A DNA stretch of 64,000 nucleotides from G965207125 sp965207125 (GTDB lineage: Bacteria > Pseudomonadota > Alphaproteobacteria > Puniceispirillales > UBA1172). Numbering within the stretch: the stretch's first letter is position 1; each line of letters opens with the position of its first letter. Location: NCBI GenBank assembly GCA_965207125.1, contig OZ242263.1, positions 1,426,001 through 1,490,000 of the forward strand, in the 5' to 3' direction. The notes beneath the pieces were generated by a model that did not search any database, had not been told where the DNA came from, and saw only the letters and a program-made list of their open reading frames with translations. The translations under genes and the position numbers were made by a program. This document shows, in pieces, positions 15,399-24,166 of this stretch.

Positions 15399-16649
15399 TT
15401 AGTGGAGATTGGGCTGTGCACCCATGCCTTTTTCATCGATCGCTGCACCGCTACGAAAACGATCGAGGCGAAACGCTGTTGCGACCTCATGTGGTGTATC
15501 GGTTGCCAAGAGATGTGCAAAACACCATCCCGAAGCGGGAGTAGCCTTAAAGCCGCCGTAACACCACCCTGCATTGAGATAAAGTCCCTTGATATCCGTT
15601 TTGTCGATAAACGGCGAGCCGTCCATTGACATATCCACCACCCCGCCCCACATGCGCAGCATTTTTGCTCTGCCAATCATCGGCATCAGCGCCATTCCAC
15701 TTTCACAGACGTCTTCAACGGTCGGCAAGTTGCCGCGCTGGGCATAGGTGTTGTAGCCATCTATATCACCGCCAAACACCAAACCGCCTTTATCCGATTG
15801 GCTAATGTAAAAATGACCTGCTCCATAAGTGATCACTTGGGGAATGATTGGCTTTAGCCCCTCTGAGACAAAAGCTTGTAGCACATGGCTTTCTATCGGT
15901 AGTTTTATTCCTGCGGAGGCCATCACGCGCCCCGATGAACCTGCCACCGCGACTCCGATTTTAGGGGTCATAATCCGTCCTTTGGTTGTTTCTATTCCTG
16001 AAACCGTGCCGTTTTTAATCACGAAACCGGTTGCCTCGCAATTCTGGATGATGTCAACACCTAGCTTATCTGCGGCCCTTGCATAACCCCAAGCTACCGC
16101 ATCATGTCTGACTGTGCCGCCGCGTTTTTGCATCAATCCGCCCATAATTGGAAAGCGAGGGTTTGAGAAAGCAAGAAAAGGACAAAGCTTTTTGACCTGC
16201 TCTTGATTAAGAAGTTCAGCGTCCGCGCCGTGCAGAAGCATCGAATTACCACGCCGGACTGCGGCATCCCGCCCGGAGTCTGTGTGAAAGAGATTGATCA
16301 CCCCTCTTTGCGAAACCATCGTGTTAAAATTGACACTTTTCTCAAGGTTTTCCCATAATTTCAGCGATAATTCATAAAAGGCTTCATTGCCGGTAAGGAG
16401 GTAATTTGAGCGGATAATGGTGGTATTACGCCCGACATTGCCGCTACCGATCCAGCCTTTTTCCACCACTGCGATGTTATTTATCCCGTGTTCAGAGGCG
16501 AGATAAAACGCTGTGGCAAGACCATGACCACCACCGCCTATAATCACCATGTCATAGGATTTTTTAGGCTCAGCGTCTCGCCAAGCTGTTGTCCAGCCTT
16601 GGTTTCCACTCAAGCCTTGTCGCAAAATTGACCAAAGAGAATATCGCAT
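15399..16649 (-). CDS. soxB: Sarcosine oxidase beta subunit
   Basis: This 416-residue flavoprotein begins with the hallmark M-R-Y-S-L-W and then Y-D-M-V-I-I-G-G-G-G-H-G-L-A-T-A, the FAD-binding Rossmann motif. V-G-R-N-T-T-I-I-R-S-N follows. The His that binds FMN covalently is present in T-V-R-H-D-A-V-A-W-G. SoxB carries the sarcosine dehydrogenation site, FAD and covalent FMN. I chose ATG 16649 because family members start exactly there; 25 upstream codons are not conserved. It is the first gene of soxBDAG. The leader contains a small hairpin, TGTGCT-CGTA-AGCACA, at 16675-16690. Identity is highly secure. Confidence 0.95.
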   Translation of the reverse strand: MRYSLWSILRQGLSGNQGWTTAWRDAEPKKSYDMVIIGGGGHGLATAFYLASEHGINNIAVVEKGWIGSGNVGRNTTIIRSNYLLTGNEAFYELSLKLWENLEKSVNFNTMVSQRGVINLFHTDSGRDAAVRRGNSMLLHGADAELLNQEQVKKLCPFLAFSNPRFPIMGGLMQKRGGTVRHDAVAWGYARAADKLGVDIIQNCEATGFVIKNGTVSGIETTKGRIMTPKIGVAVAGSSGRVMASAGIKLPIESHVLQAFVSEGLKPIIPQVITYGAGHFYISQSDKGGLVFGGDIDGYNTYAQRGNLPTVEDVCESGMALMPMIGRAKMLRMWGGVVDMSMDGSPFIDKTDIKGLYLNAGWCYGGFKATPASGWCFAHLLATDTPHEVATAFRLDRFRSGAAIDEKGMGAQPNLH

Positions 16650-16710
16650 GACGATAAAACCAGAACCTCGCAGGTGTGCTCGTAAGCACATAGGAAAAGA
16701 CCTTAAGGAA

Positions 16711-16734
16711 AAACATAGCATCAATGCAATGTTT
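16711..16734. promoter_or_regulatory. Inverted repeat between soxB and the class II aldolase gene
   Basis: AAACAT-A-GCAT-CA-ATGC-A-ATGTTT forms a near-perfect 24-nt dyad about 60 bp upstream of soxB. It lies in the 180-bp divergent region, where a regulator of both genes would be expected to bind. Its low GC content and the T run on the plus strand make a weak terminator the alternative. No regulator gene is adjacent. Confidence 0.35.
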
Positions 16735-16829
16735 TTTTCGGTCCAATTCGCATCGCGGCGTTAAAAAAACCTTGCGAATATCCGATGATTGATGGATGAT
16801 GGAAAACATAGCAGGCAAAGGAGGATGAT

Positions 16830-17594
16830 ATGACAATCACTCAACTCAAACCGGAGCGTGCGAATATCGATTTTCACGATGAACGTATAGATCTCGCTTG
16901 TGCTTTTCGCTGGGCGGTAAAACTTAATCTGCATGAAGCAGTGGCTAATCATTTTTCATTGGCGGTGGGCGATGATGGTAGCAAATTTCTGATCAATCCC
17001 AACCAGCGGCATTTTTCTCTGATCAAAGCCAGTGATTTGTTGTTGCTTGATCTTAATAATCCCCCGACTGATGATGATCCTGACGCACCTGACCCCACGG
17101 CTTGGGGATTGCATAGTTCCGTCCATCAATATTGCCCTCAGGCCCGGTGTGCGCTACATGTCCATTCAGTCTATGCGACTGTGCTAGCCTCGCTCAAAGA
17201 CAGTATCATGCAGCCCATTGATCAGAACACTGCAATGTTCTACCAGCGTCATGTGGTCGATGAAGACTATGGCGGGCTAGCGTTCGAGGAAGAGGGTAAG
17301 AGATGCGCCACGCTGCTCGCTGACCCCAAGGTCAAAACGCTGGTCATGGGTAATCATGGTGTTATGGTGATTGGGTCTTCGGTGGCGGACGCATTTAATC
17401 GCTTATTTTACTTCGAACGTGCTGCTGAGACCTATATCAAAGCGCTTCAGACCGGACAGCCTTTGCGCGTTCTGTCGGATCAGGTGGCCGCCAAGACTGC
17501 TGATGAGATAGATCAGTATCCCAGCCTAGCCACGCGTCATCTGGATAGTTTGAAAGCTATATTAGATTCTGAAGGCTCTAATTACCGCGAGTAA
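16830..17594 (+). CDS. Class II aldolase/adducin-family protein
   Basis: The 254-residue protein has the class II aldolase fold signs: an N-terminal L-H-E-A-V-A-N-H-F-S-L region, zinc ligands in A-L-H-V-H-S, and G-N-H-G-V-M-V-I providing the third His. Family members include L-fuculose-phosphate aldolase, ribulose-phosphate epimerases and decarboxylases. A strong GGAGGATGAT precedes the ATG. It is divergent from soxBDAG and stops immediately before the convergent SDR gene. The substrate cannot be read from sequence. Confidence 0.85.
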   Translation: MTITQLKPERANIDFHDERIDLACAFRWAVKLNLHEAVANHFSLAVGDDGSKFLINPNQRHFSLIKASDLLLLDLNNPPTDDDPDAPDPTAWGLHSSVHQYCPQARCALHVHSVYATVLASLKDSIMQPIDQNTAMFYQRHVVDEDYGGLAFEEEGKRCATLLADPKVKTLVMGNHGVMVIGSSVADAFNRLFYFERAAETYIKALQTGQPLRVLSDQVAAKTADEIDQYPSLATRHLDSLKAILDSEGSNYRE

Positions 17595-18443
17595 TCAATA
17601 CCGCGCAGTGAGGCGATCCATCATCCGGTCGGGTAAAAATCGCTTGGCGAGTGCCATGATTTTTGTTGCTTGGGTAATTCTATATCTGATCCGCGGCGAA
17701 GGTGAAGTCGCCGCGTGCCAGACAGATTTTGTTACCGCCTCTGGCATTAATTCGAAAAGATCAAATGGCCCATCTTCAGCAGCTAGGCGTGGGATTAGGG
17801 TTTTTTCATAAAACGGCCGCCGCGGACTTTCTTGCCATGCGATCCATTTTAGAAATTGTAGATAGCTGTTATGGCGGATTCTGGTACGAATCGGCCCCGG
17901 CTCGATAATCGATAAACTAATCGGCGTGTTTTTCAATTCGAGCCTTAATGTGTCGGTTAAACCTTCGAGCGCAAACTTAGTTGAATTATACGCGCCTCGA
18001 CATCGCATCGCGGCGAACCCGAGCACTGACGAGTTCTGAATAATCCGCCCGCTACCATAGGCGTGCATATGCGGTAAGATCTGCCGCGTTAGTTCATGCC
18101 AGCCGAAAAAATTAGCCTCAAAAACCTGCCTAAGCGCAGCGGTTGGCAAATCTTCAACCAGGGCCGGAATCCCGTAAGCACCATTATTGAATAAAACGTC
18201 AATCCGCCCATCGCCGTGGCTGAGGGCGGTTTTAACACCTTCACTGATGCTCGCCTCATCTTCATAATCAAGGCGAAAACTGATCAAACCTTCCTGGTCG
18301 CGTAGCCGCACGCAATCGGCCTCAGCGCGGCATGTCGCCAGTACTCGCCATCCTCGCTGTTGAAAATAAAGCGCGGCATCAAGTCCGATGCCGCTCGAAC
18401 AGCCGGTGATTAAAATAACCTTGTCATTGCTTGTCATTTCCAT
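17595..18443 (-). CDS. Short-chain dehydrogenase/reductase
   Basis: This 282-residue SDR has the nucleotide-binding motif T-G-C-S-S-G-I-G-L near residue 14, F-N-N-G-A-Y-G, the catalytic serine in Q-N-S-S-V-L-G and the Y-N-S-T-K active-site pair. An E-P-G-P-I-R-T motif follows. The long C-terminus (after about residue 200) and lack of a conserved acidic residue suggest classical NADP preference, which is weak inference. It ends flush with the class II aldolase gene and faces away from the HAD gene. The substrate is unknown. A start at the third codon is also possible. Confidence 0.88.
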   Translation of the reverse strand: MEMTSNDKVILITGCSSGIGLDAALYFQQRGWRVLATCRAEADCVRLRDQEGLISFRLDYEDEASISEGVKTALSHGDGRIDVLFNNGAYGIPALVEDLPTAALRQVFEANFFGWHELTRQILPHMHAYGSGRIIQNSSVLGFAAMRCRGAYNSTKFALEGLTDTLRLELKNTPISLSIIEPGPIRTRIRHNSYLQFLKWIAWQESPRRPFYEKTLIPRLAAEDGPFDLFELMPEAVTKSVWHAATSPSPRIRYRITQATKIMALAKRFLPDRMMDRLTARY

Positions 18444-18489
18444 TCCTTCAGATATTCGCTATAACCGCTTTATAGCCTAGAGAGTCACG

Positions 18490-19425
18490 ATGCCAAAACC
18501 TTCTTTTCACCACGCCCGATGGGATATTGATGCGATTCTTGCTGTCTATGAATCCTTGCGTGATATTATGCCTCAAGCCCCAGCCGGTACCGCCACGCGC
18601 GCCAAAAGACTGCGCGATATTATGACCAATTTTGATGCTTTGCTCCTCGATGGTTTCGGGGTTCTTAATGTTGGAGGCGAAGCGGTGGATGGCGCGGCGG
18701 AGATGCTCGCTATCGCTGCTGGTGAAAATATTCCTGCTCTGGTGGTCACCAACGCTGCTAGTGTGGGTGCTGCGATGATCGGTGAAAAATATAGAAGGTT
18801 TGGGCTGGATATCGAAGACCAACAGGTGGTCTCAAGTCGCGATGCGATGATGGATAGTTTGCACAACACCGATTTGACCGCATCATGGCGGCGGCTTGGG
18901 ATAGCCGATGACAAGGTAGATACCATCACGCTTAAGGGAATAGAGATTAGGCGCCTTGATCCTTCGCGTCCGCATGAGTGGAGGGATTGCGATGCCATTG
19001 CTTTGCTTGGCACCACTGGATGGCATGACGGCTGGACAGATGCACTCGATGGTGCTGAAGACATCCCTTTGCTGGTAGCTAATCCCGATGTGGCCGCGCC
19101 CTATCGTGGCAAATTTTCGCGTGAACCAGGTTATTATGCTGCGTGTGCGCTGGAGCGTGGTCGAGAAATTCACTGGTTTGGCAAACCGTACCCGCCACAT
19201 TTTGATCTAGCATTAAGGCGTCTGGAAGCTGTTACAGGCAAGGTTTTTAATCGTAAGCGGATTGCTATGGTTGGCGACAGTCTGCACACCGATATTTTGG
19301 GTGGAGCGGCGGCTGGGCTTAGCACGGTTTTAATCACTGGACACGGTTTGTTTTGTCAGGGCGGTGAGGGTGAGGCGATCGCCGCCACAGGCATTACGCC
19401 GGATTATCTGGTTGAGACAGTCTGA
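18490..19425 (+). CDS. HAD-IIA (NagD-like) family hydrolase
   Basis: The 311-residue protein resembles NagD/pyridoxal phosphatase-like HAD-IIA proteins. Motif I reads L-L-L-D-G-F-G-V-L-N, with nucleophile D54 but Phe at +2 where most HAD phosphatases have the general-acid Asp. Motif II is V-V-T-N-A-A-S. Motif III Lys is in W-F-G-K-P-Y and motif IV is A-M-V-G-D-S-L-H-T-D-I. Replacement of the +2 Asp by an aromatic residue is a trait I recall in one HAD-IIA subfamily, so it may be normal for the clade. The gene precedes folB by 49 bp in the same direction. Confidence 0.78.
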   Translation: MPKPSFHHARWDIDAILAVYESLRDIMPQAPAGTATRAKRLRDIMTNFDALLLDGFGVLNVGGEAVDGAAEMLAIAAGENIPALVVTNAASVGAAMIGEKYRRFGLDIEDQQVVSSRDAMMDSLHNTDLTASWRRLGIADDKVDTITLKGIEIRRLDPSRPHEWRDCDAIALLGTTGWHDGWTDALDGAEDIPLLVANPDVAAPYRGKFSREPGYYAACALERGREIHWFGKPYPPHFDLALRRLEAVTGKVFNRKRIAMVGDSLHTDILGGAAAGLSTVLITGHGLFCQGGEGEAIAATGITPDYLVETV

Positions 19426-19474
19426 TAAATGGTCAATAATACCCTTCAGATTATCGATCATGGCAAGGTAACAG

Positions 19475-19849
19475 ATGACACGTGAAGCTTCTGAACGAAA
19501 AGCGATTTTTTCTGAGATAGAAGCTATGTGCTCGATCGGGATTCATGAACATGAACGCGCGAACCCGCAGCGGGTGCTGATCACGGTCGAACTCACTCTT
19601 GATGCGGCGAAAGAGCCTTGCTCAGATCAAGTTGATGCAACGCTTGATTTTGATGCGGTGAGGGATGCTGTCGCTGAAATTGTTGCGGCCACGCATTATG
19701 ATTTGCAAGAAACTTTGGCAAGGCGGTTGGTCGACCAGATGCTGACGTTGCGCGATGTGACCGGAGTTATCGTCACTACCTCAAAGCCCGAAGCGTATCC
19801 TGATTGTCGCGCGGTCTCGTACCGCTTAGCGGCCGGGATCTCTGAATGA
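19475..19849 (+). CDS. folB: Dihydroneopterin aldolase
   Basis: The 124-residue protein is of normal FolB size. It has the G-I-H-E-H-E-R-A-N-P-Q-R-V segment, where E27 is in the position of the substrate-binding Glu, followed by L-I-T-V-E-L-T-L. The C-terminal T-T-S-K-P-E-A-Y holds the catalytic Lys. FolB splits dihydroneopterin to 6-hydroxymethyl-dihydropterin for folate synthesis, a cofactor used by SoxA and FolD in this window. It overlaps the convergent gloB gene by 24 nt. The closely related FolX epimerase is the main alternative. Confidence 0.85.
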   Translation: MTREASERKAIFSEIEAMCSIGIHEHERANPQRVLITVELTLDAAKEPCSDQVDATLDFDAVRDAVAEIVAATHYDLQETLARRLVDQMLTLRDVTGVIVTTSKPEAYPDCRAVSYRLAAGISE

Positions 19850-20641
19850 ATCCTTGCCTTGTCTTAACGCGGTGAATACCGCCACCGCATCGCCCCCATC
19901 CACACGGAGGCAGGCAGCAAGACCAGCATCATCGCAAGCCAGAAATGGATTGGCGCGTTTTTCATCGCCAAGGCGAAAAGGTAGGGTCGCCTCGTCTCTG
20001 GCGACCAAGGCGTGAATTGTGGCTATTCGCGAGCGTGCTTCATCAGGCAACCATCCCAGTTTTTCAACGTATCGAGCATTGGCCGCACTATATTCATGAC
20101 CGCAACAGATGATCGTTTCATCGGGCAGGGCGCGCAGCGCTAGCATCGATTGCCACATCTCGTGCATTTCACCTTCAAAAACCCGGCCGCAGCCCATTGA
20201 GAATAAAGTATCGCCGACAAAAGCGATTCCATGATCGCCAAAGCAATTAGGCAGATAAAATGCGATATGGCCTGATGTATGACCCGGGGTTTTGATCACA
20301 TGCGCCTCATAGCCGGCGATGCTGATGACATCACCATTCTGCACTGGATGAGTGATCGCCTCAATTCGTGCAGCTTCTGAGGCCGGGGCAATTAAAGGCG
20401 CTGCGCTGAGTGCGACCAGCTCCGCGTTGCCTCCGATGTGGTCGTGGTGATGATGCGTGTTAACCACAACGTTCAAGGTGAGGTTGTGCGTAGTGAGATA
20501 AGAGATCACGGGTTTTGATTCTCCGGCATCGATGACCGCGACTTCGCCACTGGACGGATTGACCAAAAGCCATATATAGTTATCGGATAAGGCGGCTAAG
20601 CGATGAAGCGTCGCGCCGCCAGAGGATTCATAAGCGAGCAT
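19826..20641 (-). CDS. gloB: Hydroxyacylglutathione hydrolase (glyoxalase II)
   Basis: The 271-residue metallo-beta-lactamase-fold enzyme has T-H-H-H-H-D-H at residues 62-68, T-P-G-H-T-S-G-H, V-G-D-T-L-F-S and C-G-H-E-Y, all the zinc ligands of glyoxalase II. The C-terminal half has the R-A-N-P-F-L substrate-binding helix region. It hydrolyses S-lactoylglutathione to D-lactate and glutathione, ending methylglyoxal detoxification. A methyltransferase gene begins 86 bp away in the opposite direction, a pairing that I recall as common in alphaproteobacteria. Confidence 0.94.
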   Translation of the reverse strand: MLAYESSGGATLHRLAALSDNYIWLLVNPSSGEVAVIDAGESKPVISYLTTHNLTLNVVVNTHHHHDHIGGNAELVALSAAPLIAPASEAARIEAITHPVQNGDVISIAGYEAHVIKTPGHTSGHIAFYLPNCFGDHGIAFVGDTLFSMGCGRVFEGEMHEMWQSMLALRALPDETIICCGHEYSAANARYVEKLGWLPDEARSRIATIHALVARDEATLPFRLGDEKRANPFLACDDAGLAACLRVDGGDAVAVFTALRQGKDSFRDPGR

Positions 20642-20727
20642 GGCAAATCACCCCATTGTATTTCTAGCATGTGTGTTTCTAACATGATTTTATCTTTATC
20701 AGTTAGCCATCACTAGCATCAAAACCT

Positions 20728-21504
20728 ATGAGCGGCAACAAAACAGATGAGAATGATATACTGATGCGGTATTACAGAAGCCGTCAAGGTGTGGTGGCGC
20801 AGCATTTGATTGGCGCGGCGATCGGGCATTTTATTGCTGATGACCATCAGGGTGTCCGCACCGCCTCATATGACAGCCGCGTGGCCGCTGGAATCGGTTT
20901 CACAAGACCTTTTCTGCCGCTTCTTAAAACTGTCACCGACCATCAGATCGAACTTCAGTTTGGTGGCTATCCAATCAACGACTTACCGTGCGGTGAGAAA
21001 TCGCGTCTTGCGGAGATTAGTGAGGAGGCCCTGCCCTTATTACCGTCAAGCCTTGAGATGATTTTGCTAGTGCATGGTCTTGAAGTAGCCTCGTCACCTG
21101 ATATCCTTATAGATGAATGTTGGAGTGCGCTTAAAGGTAATGGGCGGTTGTTGCTGGTGGTGCCGCATCGGGGCAGTTTCTGGGCGAATGATGACAGAAC
21201 GCCTTTTGGACAAGGACAACCTTATAGCCAGCGGCAGATACGCGAGTTGCTCGAAGCGAGCGGGTTTGATGTCACCGCTATTCGTGTGGCACTGGCCGCC
21301 CCACCGATGCCGTTGCCAATTTACGTCAAACTTGCTGCTACGATCGAGCATTTGCCCAAAATTTTCGGCGGGGTCTTAGTTGTCGAGGCGGTTAAAATGA
21401 TTTATTCGGTAAGACCAATTCGAAAAGCTGTGCGGCGGCCGATGGCTGTTAGAGTAGCCGGAGTAGCCGGCGGTAATATAGAGAGACAAAAAAACGATGA
21501 GTGA
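20728..21504 (+). CDS. gloB-adjacent SAM-dependent methyltransferase-like protein
   Basis: The 258-residue protein looks like the alphaproteobacterial methyltransferase family found beside gloB. It has V-V-P-H-R-G-S-F-W-A followed by T-P-F-G-Q-G-Q-P-Y-S near residues 149-170, and A-A-P-P-M-P-L-P. The SAM-binding loop is weak: the expected glycine-rich motif reads A-A-I-G-H-F near residue 30. The substrate of this family is not known to me. Its stop overlaps the chorismate mutase start by 8 nt, so it heads an operon that continues through aromatic amino acid genes. Confidence 0.72.
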   Translation: MSGNKTDENDILMRYYRSRQGVVAQHLIGAAIGHFIADDHQGVRTASYDSRVAAGIGFTRPFLPLLKTVTDHQIELQFGGYPINDLPCGEKSRLAEISEEALPLLPSSLEMILLVHGLEVASSPDILIDECWSALKGNGRLLLVVPHRGSFWANDDRTPFGQGQPYSQRQIRELLEASGFDVTAIRVALAAPPMPLPIYVKLAATIEHLPKIFGGVLVVEAVKMIYSVRPIRKAVRRPMAVRVAGVAGGNIERQKNDE

Positions 21505-22174
21505 CACGCGGCAAAAAAATCAGGAAAAAAATGCGTTAAAAACCATTCGTGCTGATATTGATAATCTCGATGAGATGCTTTTGGCAACGCTTGAAAAACG
21601 TGTTGCGATCGCCGCTAAAGTCACCGCGAGTAAAGCAGATACGCCGCGTTTTCGCCCGGGGCGAGAGGCTGATATTATTCGCGGATTATGGCGAAAATCA
21701 TCGCTTGAGCCTACGCTGATCGAGGCAATTTGGCGTCAAATTACGGCTGCCAATCTCGCGCGGCAACAGCCAACTGTGGTCGCGGTGATTGAAAAAAATC
21801 CTGCGCTCATGTCCACGGCCCGTTGGCGATTTGGCAGCTCGGCCCGCTACATCTGTTGCCCCGATAGCCAGTCAGCTATAGAATCTATTAGCAGTGGGAA
21901 CGCTGATCTAGCGGTATTGCCACATTGGAGCGATGCGGCATGGCAGTCGCCGCCGTCAAATGTGCAGGGGAAAATCTGGCTTACTTCGGTCGCGCCTCTG
22001 GCTTCGACCGAAGGGCTTCTTCCGGTTGCGATCTTTGCTCCTGATCAGCCTGACGCCTCGATGAGTGATGTTACGTTGATCGATGATAACGGAGCGCTTA
22101 TCGAAAAACTAGGCTATCATCCTGATGATGCTGGTGTGATCGGTATTTTCCAACCCCCTGATTTTCCGGTATAA
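21497..22174 (+). CDS. Chorismate mutase (AroQ type) with extra C-terminal domain
   Basis: The first 90 residues form an AroQ-type chorismate mutase: I-R-A-D-I-D-N-L-D-E with the leading Arg, then E-K-R-V-A-I-A-A-K-V, and a later I-W-R-Q-I segment. The remaining 130 residues resemble the binding domain seen in alphaproteobacterial versions that are not fused to prephenate dehydratase. It converts chorismate to prephenate. It lies directly before hisC and tyrC, while pheA is separate at 48855, so the four together make a full route to Phe and Tyr. The extra domain's role is unknown to me. Confidence 0.82.
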   Translation: MSDTRQKNQEKNALKTIRADIDNLDEMLLATLEKRVAIAAKVTASKADTPRFRPGREADIIRGLWRKSSLEPTLIEAIWRQITAANLARQQPTVVAVIEKNPALMSTARWRFGSSARYICCPDSQSAIESISSGNADLAVLPHWSDAAWQSPPSNVQGKIWLTSVAPLASTEGLLPVAIFAPDQPDASMSDVTLIDDNGALIEKLGYHPDDAGVIGIFQPPDFPV

Positions 22175-22181
22175 CAGCGTC

Positions 22182-23282
22182 ATGACCAGAATCGCTCCGA
22201 AATCCACGCTACAAAATCTGTCGCCATATCGCCCGGATGTCACGCGCATTCCCGGCGGTAAGATGATCAGATTATCGGTTAATGAAGGTGCGCTTGGCGC
22301 CTCGCCTAAAGTTCTCGAATCCATGCGATCGATTGATGGTGAAACACTGCGGCGTTATCCCGAGCAGATCAACGCGGCCTTGGTTACAGCGCTTGCCGAA
22401 CGTTACCAGCTAGAGGCCGCTAGAATCATGCCGTCTAACGGCTCTGATGAACTCATCGGCTTGCTGGCCAATGCGTATCTTGAAGTGGGGGATGAGGCGA
22501 TTATCAGTCAATATGGGTTTTTGGTCTTTCGCCAAGCCGTTCAAATCACTGGTGGTGTGCCGGTTATCGCGGCAGATGATGAGGTCTTCACTGTGTCGGT
22601 CGATGCCATGCTGGCGAAAATCACCTCGCGTACTAGACTAATTTTTCTCGCCAACCCCAATAATCCCACGAGCACCATGATCACCCGTGCGGCCATCGAG
22701 AGACTCATCTCTAAGACCCCACCTCATGTCATCATCGTTCTTGATTCGGCTTATGCTGAATACGTCGATGACGATGATTACACCGATGGTGCAGAATATG
22801 TTGATCGTTATGATAATGTTGTCATGTTGCGTACGTTTTCAAAAATTTTCGCTCTTGGAGGGTTGCGGCTTGGTTGGGGGTATTTACCGCCGGATATTTT
22901 CGCGGTTCTGTCCGCTATCCGCGCACCTTTCAGCGTCAACGCTGTTGCCGCCGCAAGTGGGTGTACCGCCCTTGGTGACCGTGATTTTATCCGCCAGAGT
23001 TTTGAGCATAATCGTGAATGGTTGCCGTGGATACAGGCTTCTCTTCGTCAAGCAGGGTTTGAGGTTCTGCCTGCTAGTGCTAATTTCTTTTTGATTAGTT
23101 TTACTAATGCCGCCCAAGCCACCGCCGCTTATGATTTTATGCTGGAGCGGGGGATTCAATTGCGGCGGATGATTCCCTATAATCTGCCACATTGCCTTAG
23201 AATGTCAGTGGGCACTGGCGATGAAATGCGTGAGGTTGCTGATGCTTTCAAAGACCTTGCGCGACAATGGGCAGAGGGCTGA
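22182..23282 (+). CDS. hisC: Histidinol-phosphate/aromatic aminotransferase
   Basis: The 366-residue class I/II aminotransferase shows S-V-N-E-G-A-L-G near the start, F-L-A-N-P-N-N-P-T-S in the middle and the PLP-binding Lys in R-T-F-S-K-I-F-A-L-G-G-L-R-L-G-W. HisC-type enzymes transaminate histidinol phosphate, and many also act on prephenate or phenylpyruvate and 4-hydroxyphenylpyruvate. It sits between chorismate mutase (7-nt gap) and tyrC (TGATG overlap), so the aromatic role is likely here. No other his genes are close, except the hisN-like gene at 51186. Confidence 0.9.
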   Translation: MTRIAPKSTLQNLSPYRPDVTRIPGGKMIRLSVNEGALGASPKVLESMRSIDGETLRRYPEQINAALVTALAERYQLEAARIMPSNGSDELIGLLANAYLEVGDEAIISQYGFLVFRQAVQITGGVPVIAADDEVFTVSVDAMLAKITSRTRLIFLANPNNPTSTMITRAAIERLISKTPPHVIIVLDSAYAEYVDDDDYTDGAEYVDRYDNVVMLRTFSKIFALGGLRLGWGYLPPDIFAVLSAIRAPFSVNAVAAASGCTALGDRDFIRQSFEHNREWLPWIQASLRQAGFEVLPASANFFLISFTNAAQATAAYDFMLERGIQLRRMIPYNLPHCLRMSVGTGDEMREVADAFKDLARQWAEG

Positions 23283-24166
23283 TGGTGGCGTTTTACGAAA
23301 CTGTAACCGTGATCGGGCTTGGGTTGATCGGCTCATCACTCTTGCAGGTGATGCGTGAGAAAAATCTAGCAGGTCGTATGATCGGATATGACATGAGCGA
23401 GGAGGTTTGTCAGGTGGCAAGCCGCCTCGCGCTGGCTGACACCATTTTATCTGATCCTGCTGCGGCCGTGAGTGAATCTGATCTGGTCGTGTTGGCGGTG
23501 CCTGTCGGTGCGATGGCTGATCTTGCCACTGCCATCGCGCCCGCACTTAAACATGGTGCGCTGGTCACTGATACCGGCTCGACCAAGCAATCGGTGATCA
23601 GAGATGTCAAACCTCGATTACCTGATCATGTGGTATTTATCCCCTCGCATCCCGTGGCGGGAACTGAGGAATCAGGCCCTGAGGCAGGATTTGCCCAGTT
23701 GTTCCAGAATCGCTATTGGATCATGACCCCCGATGCGACCGCTCCGCCTGAGGCCTTGCAGGGCCTTGGCGATTTTTTCACCGCTACTGGTGCGAGTGTT
23801 GAAACCATGGCGCCTGATTATCATGATAAAGTCATGGCGATCACCTCGCATCTACCGCATTTGATCGCTTACACCATTGTCGGGACGGCGTTTGATTTAG
23901 AACAAGATTTACGCAATGACGTCATGCGTTTTTCAGCCTCAGGATTTAGGGATTTCACCCGCATCGCTGATTCTGACCCTGTGATGTGGCGAGACGTGTT
24001 TATCAATAACACCGATGCTGTGCTCGAAATGCTTGAGCGATTTAATGAAGATTTATCGGTGCTCGAAAAAGCAATCAAAGAAAAACGCGGCGAGACATTG
24101 CAAGAGCTTTTCACGCATACTCGCGCGATTCGCCGCCGAATCCGTGATTTGGGACAATTAGATTAA
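23282..24166 (+). CDS. tyrC: Prephenate/arogenate dehydrogenase
   Basis: The 294-residue product has the N-terminal dinucleotide motif V-I-G-L-G-L-I-G-S-S, D-T-G-S-T-K-Q and H-P-V-A-G-T-E-E-S-G-P, all typical of TyrA-type dehydrogenases lacking a chorismate mutase fusion. H-L-P-H-L-I-A-Y contains a catalytic-type His. It makes 4-hydroxyphenylpyruvate or tyrosine. ATG 23282 overlaps the hisC stop (TGATG). An in-frame start 15 nt upstream is less likely. Its end overlaps the convergent DUF218 gene by 4 nt. Confidence 0.9.
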   Translation: MVAFYETVTVIGLGLIGSSLLQVMREKNLAGRMIGYDMSEEVCQVASRLALADTILSDPAAAVSESDLVVLAVPVGAMADLATAIAPALKHGALVTDTGSTKQSVIRDVKPRLPDHVVFIPSHPVAGTEESGPEAGFAQLFQNRYWIMTPDATAPPEALQGLGDFFTATGASVETMAPDYHDKVMAITSHLPHLIAYTIVGTAFDLEQDLRNDVMRFSASGFRDFTRIADSDPVMWRDVFINNTDAVLEMLERFNEDLSVLEKAIKEKRGETLQELFTHTRAIRRRIRDLGQLD

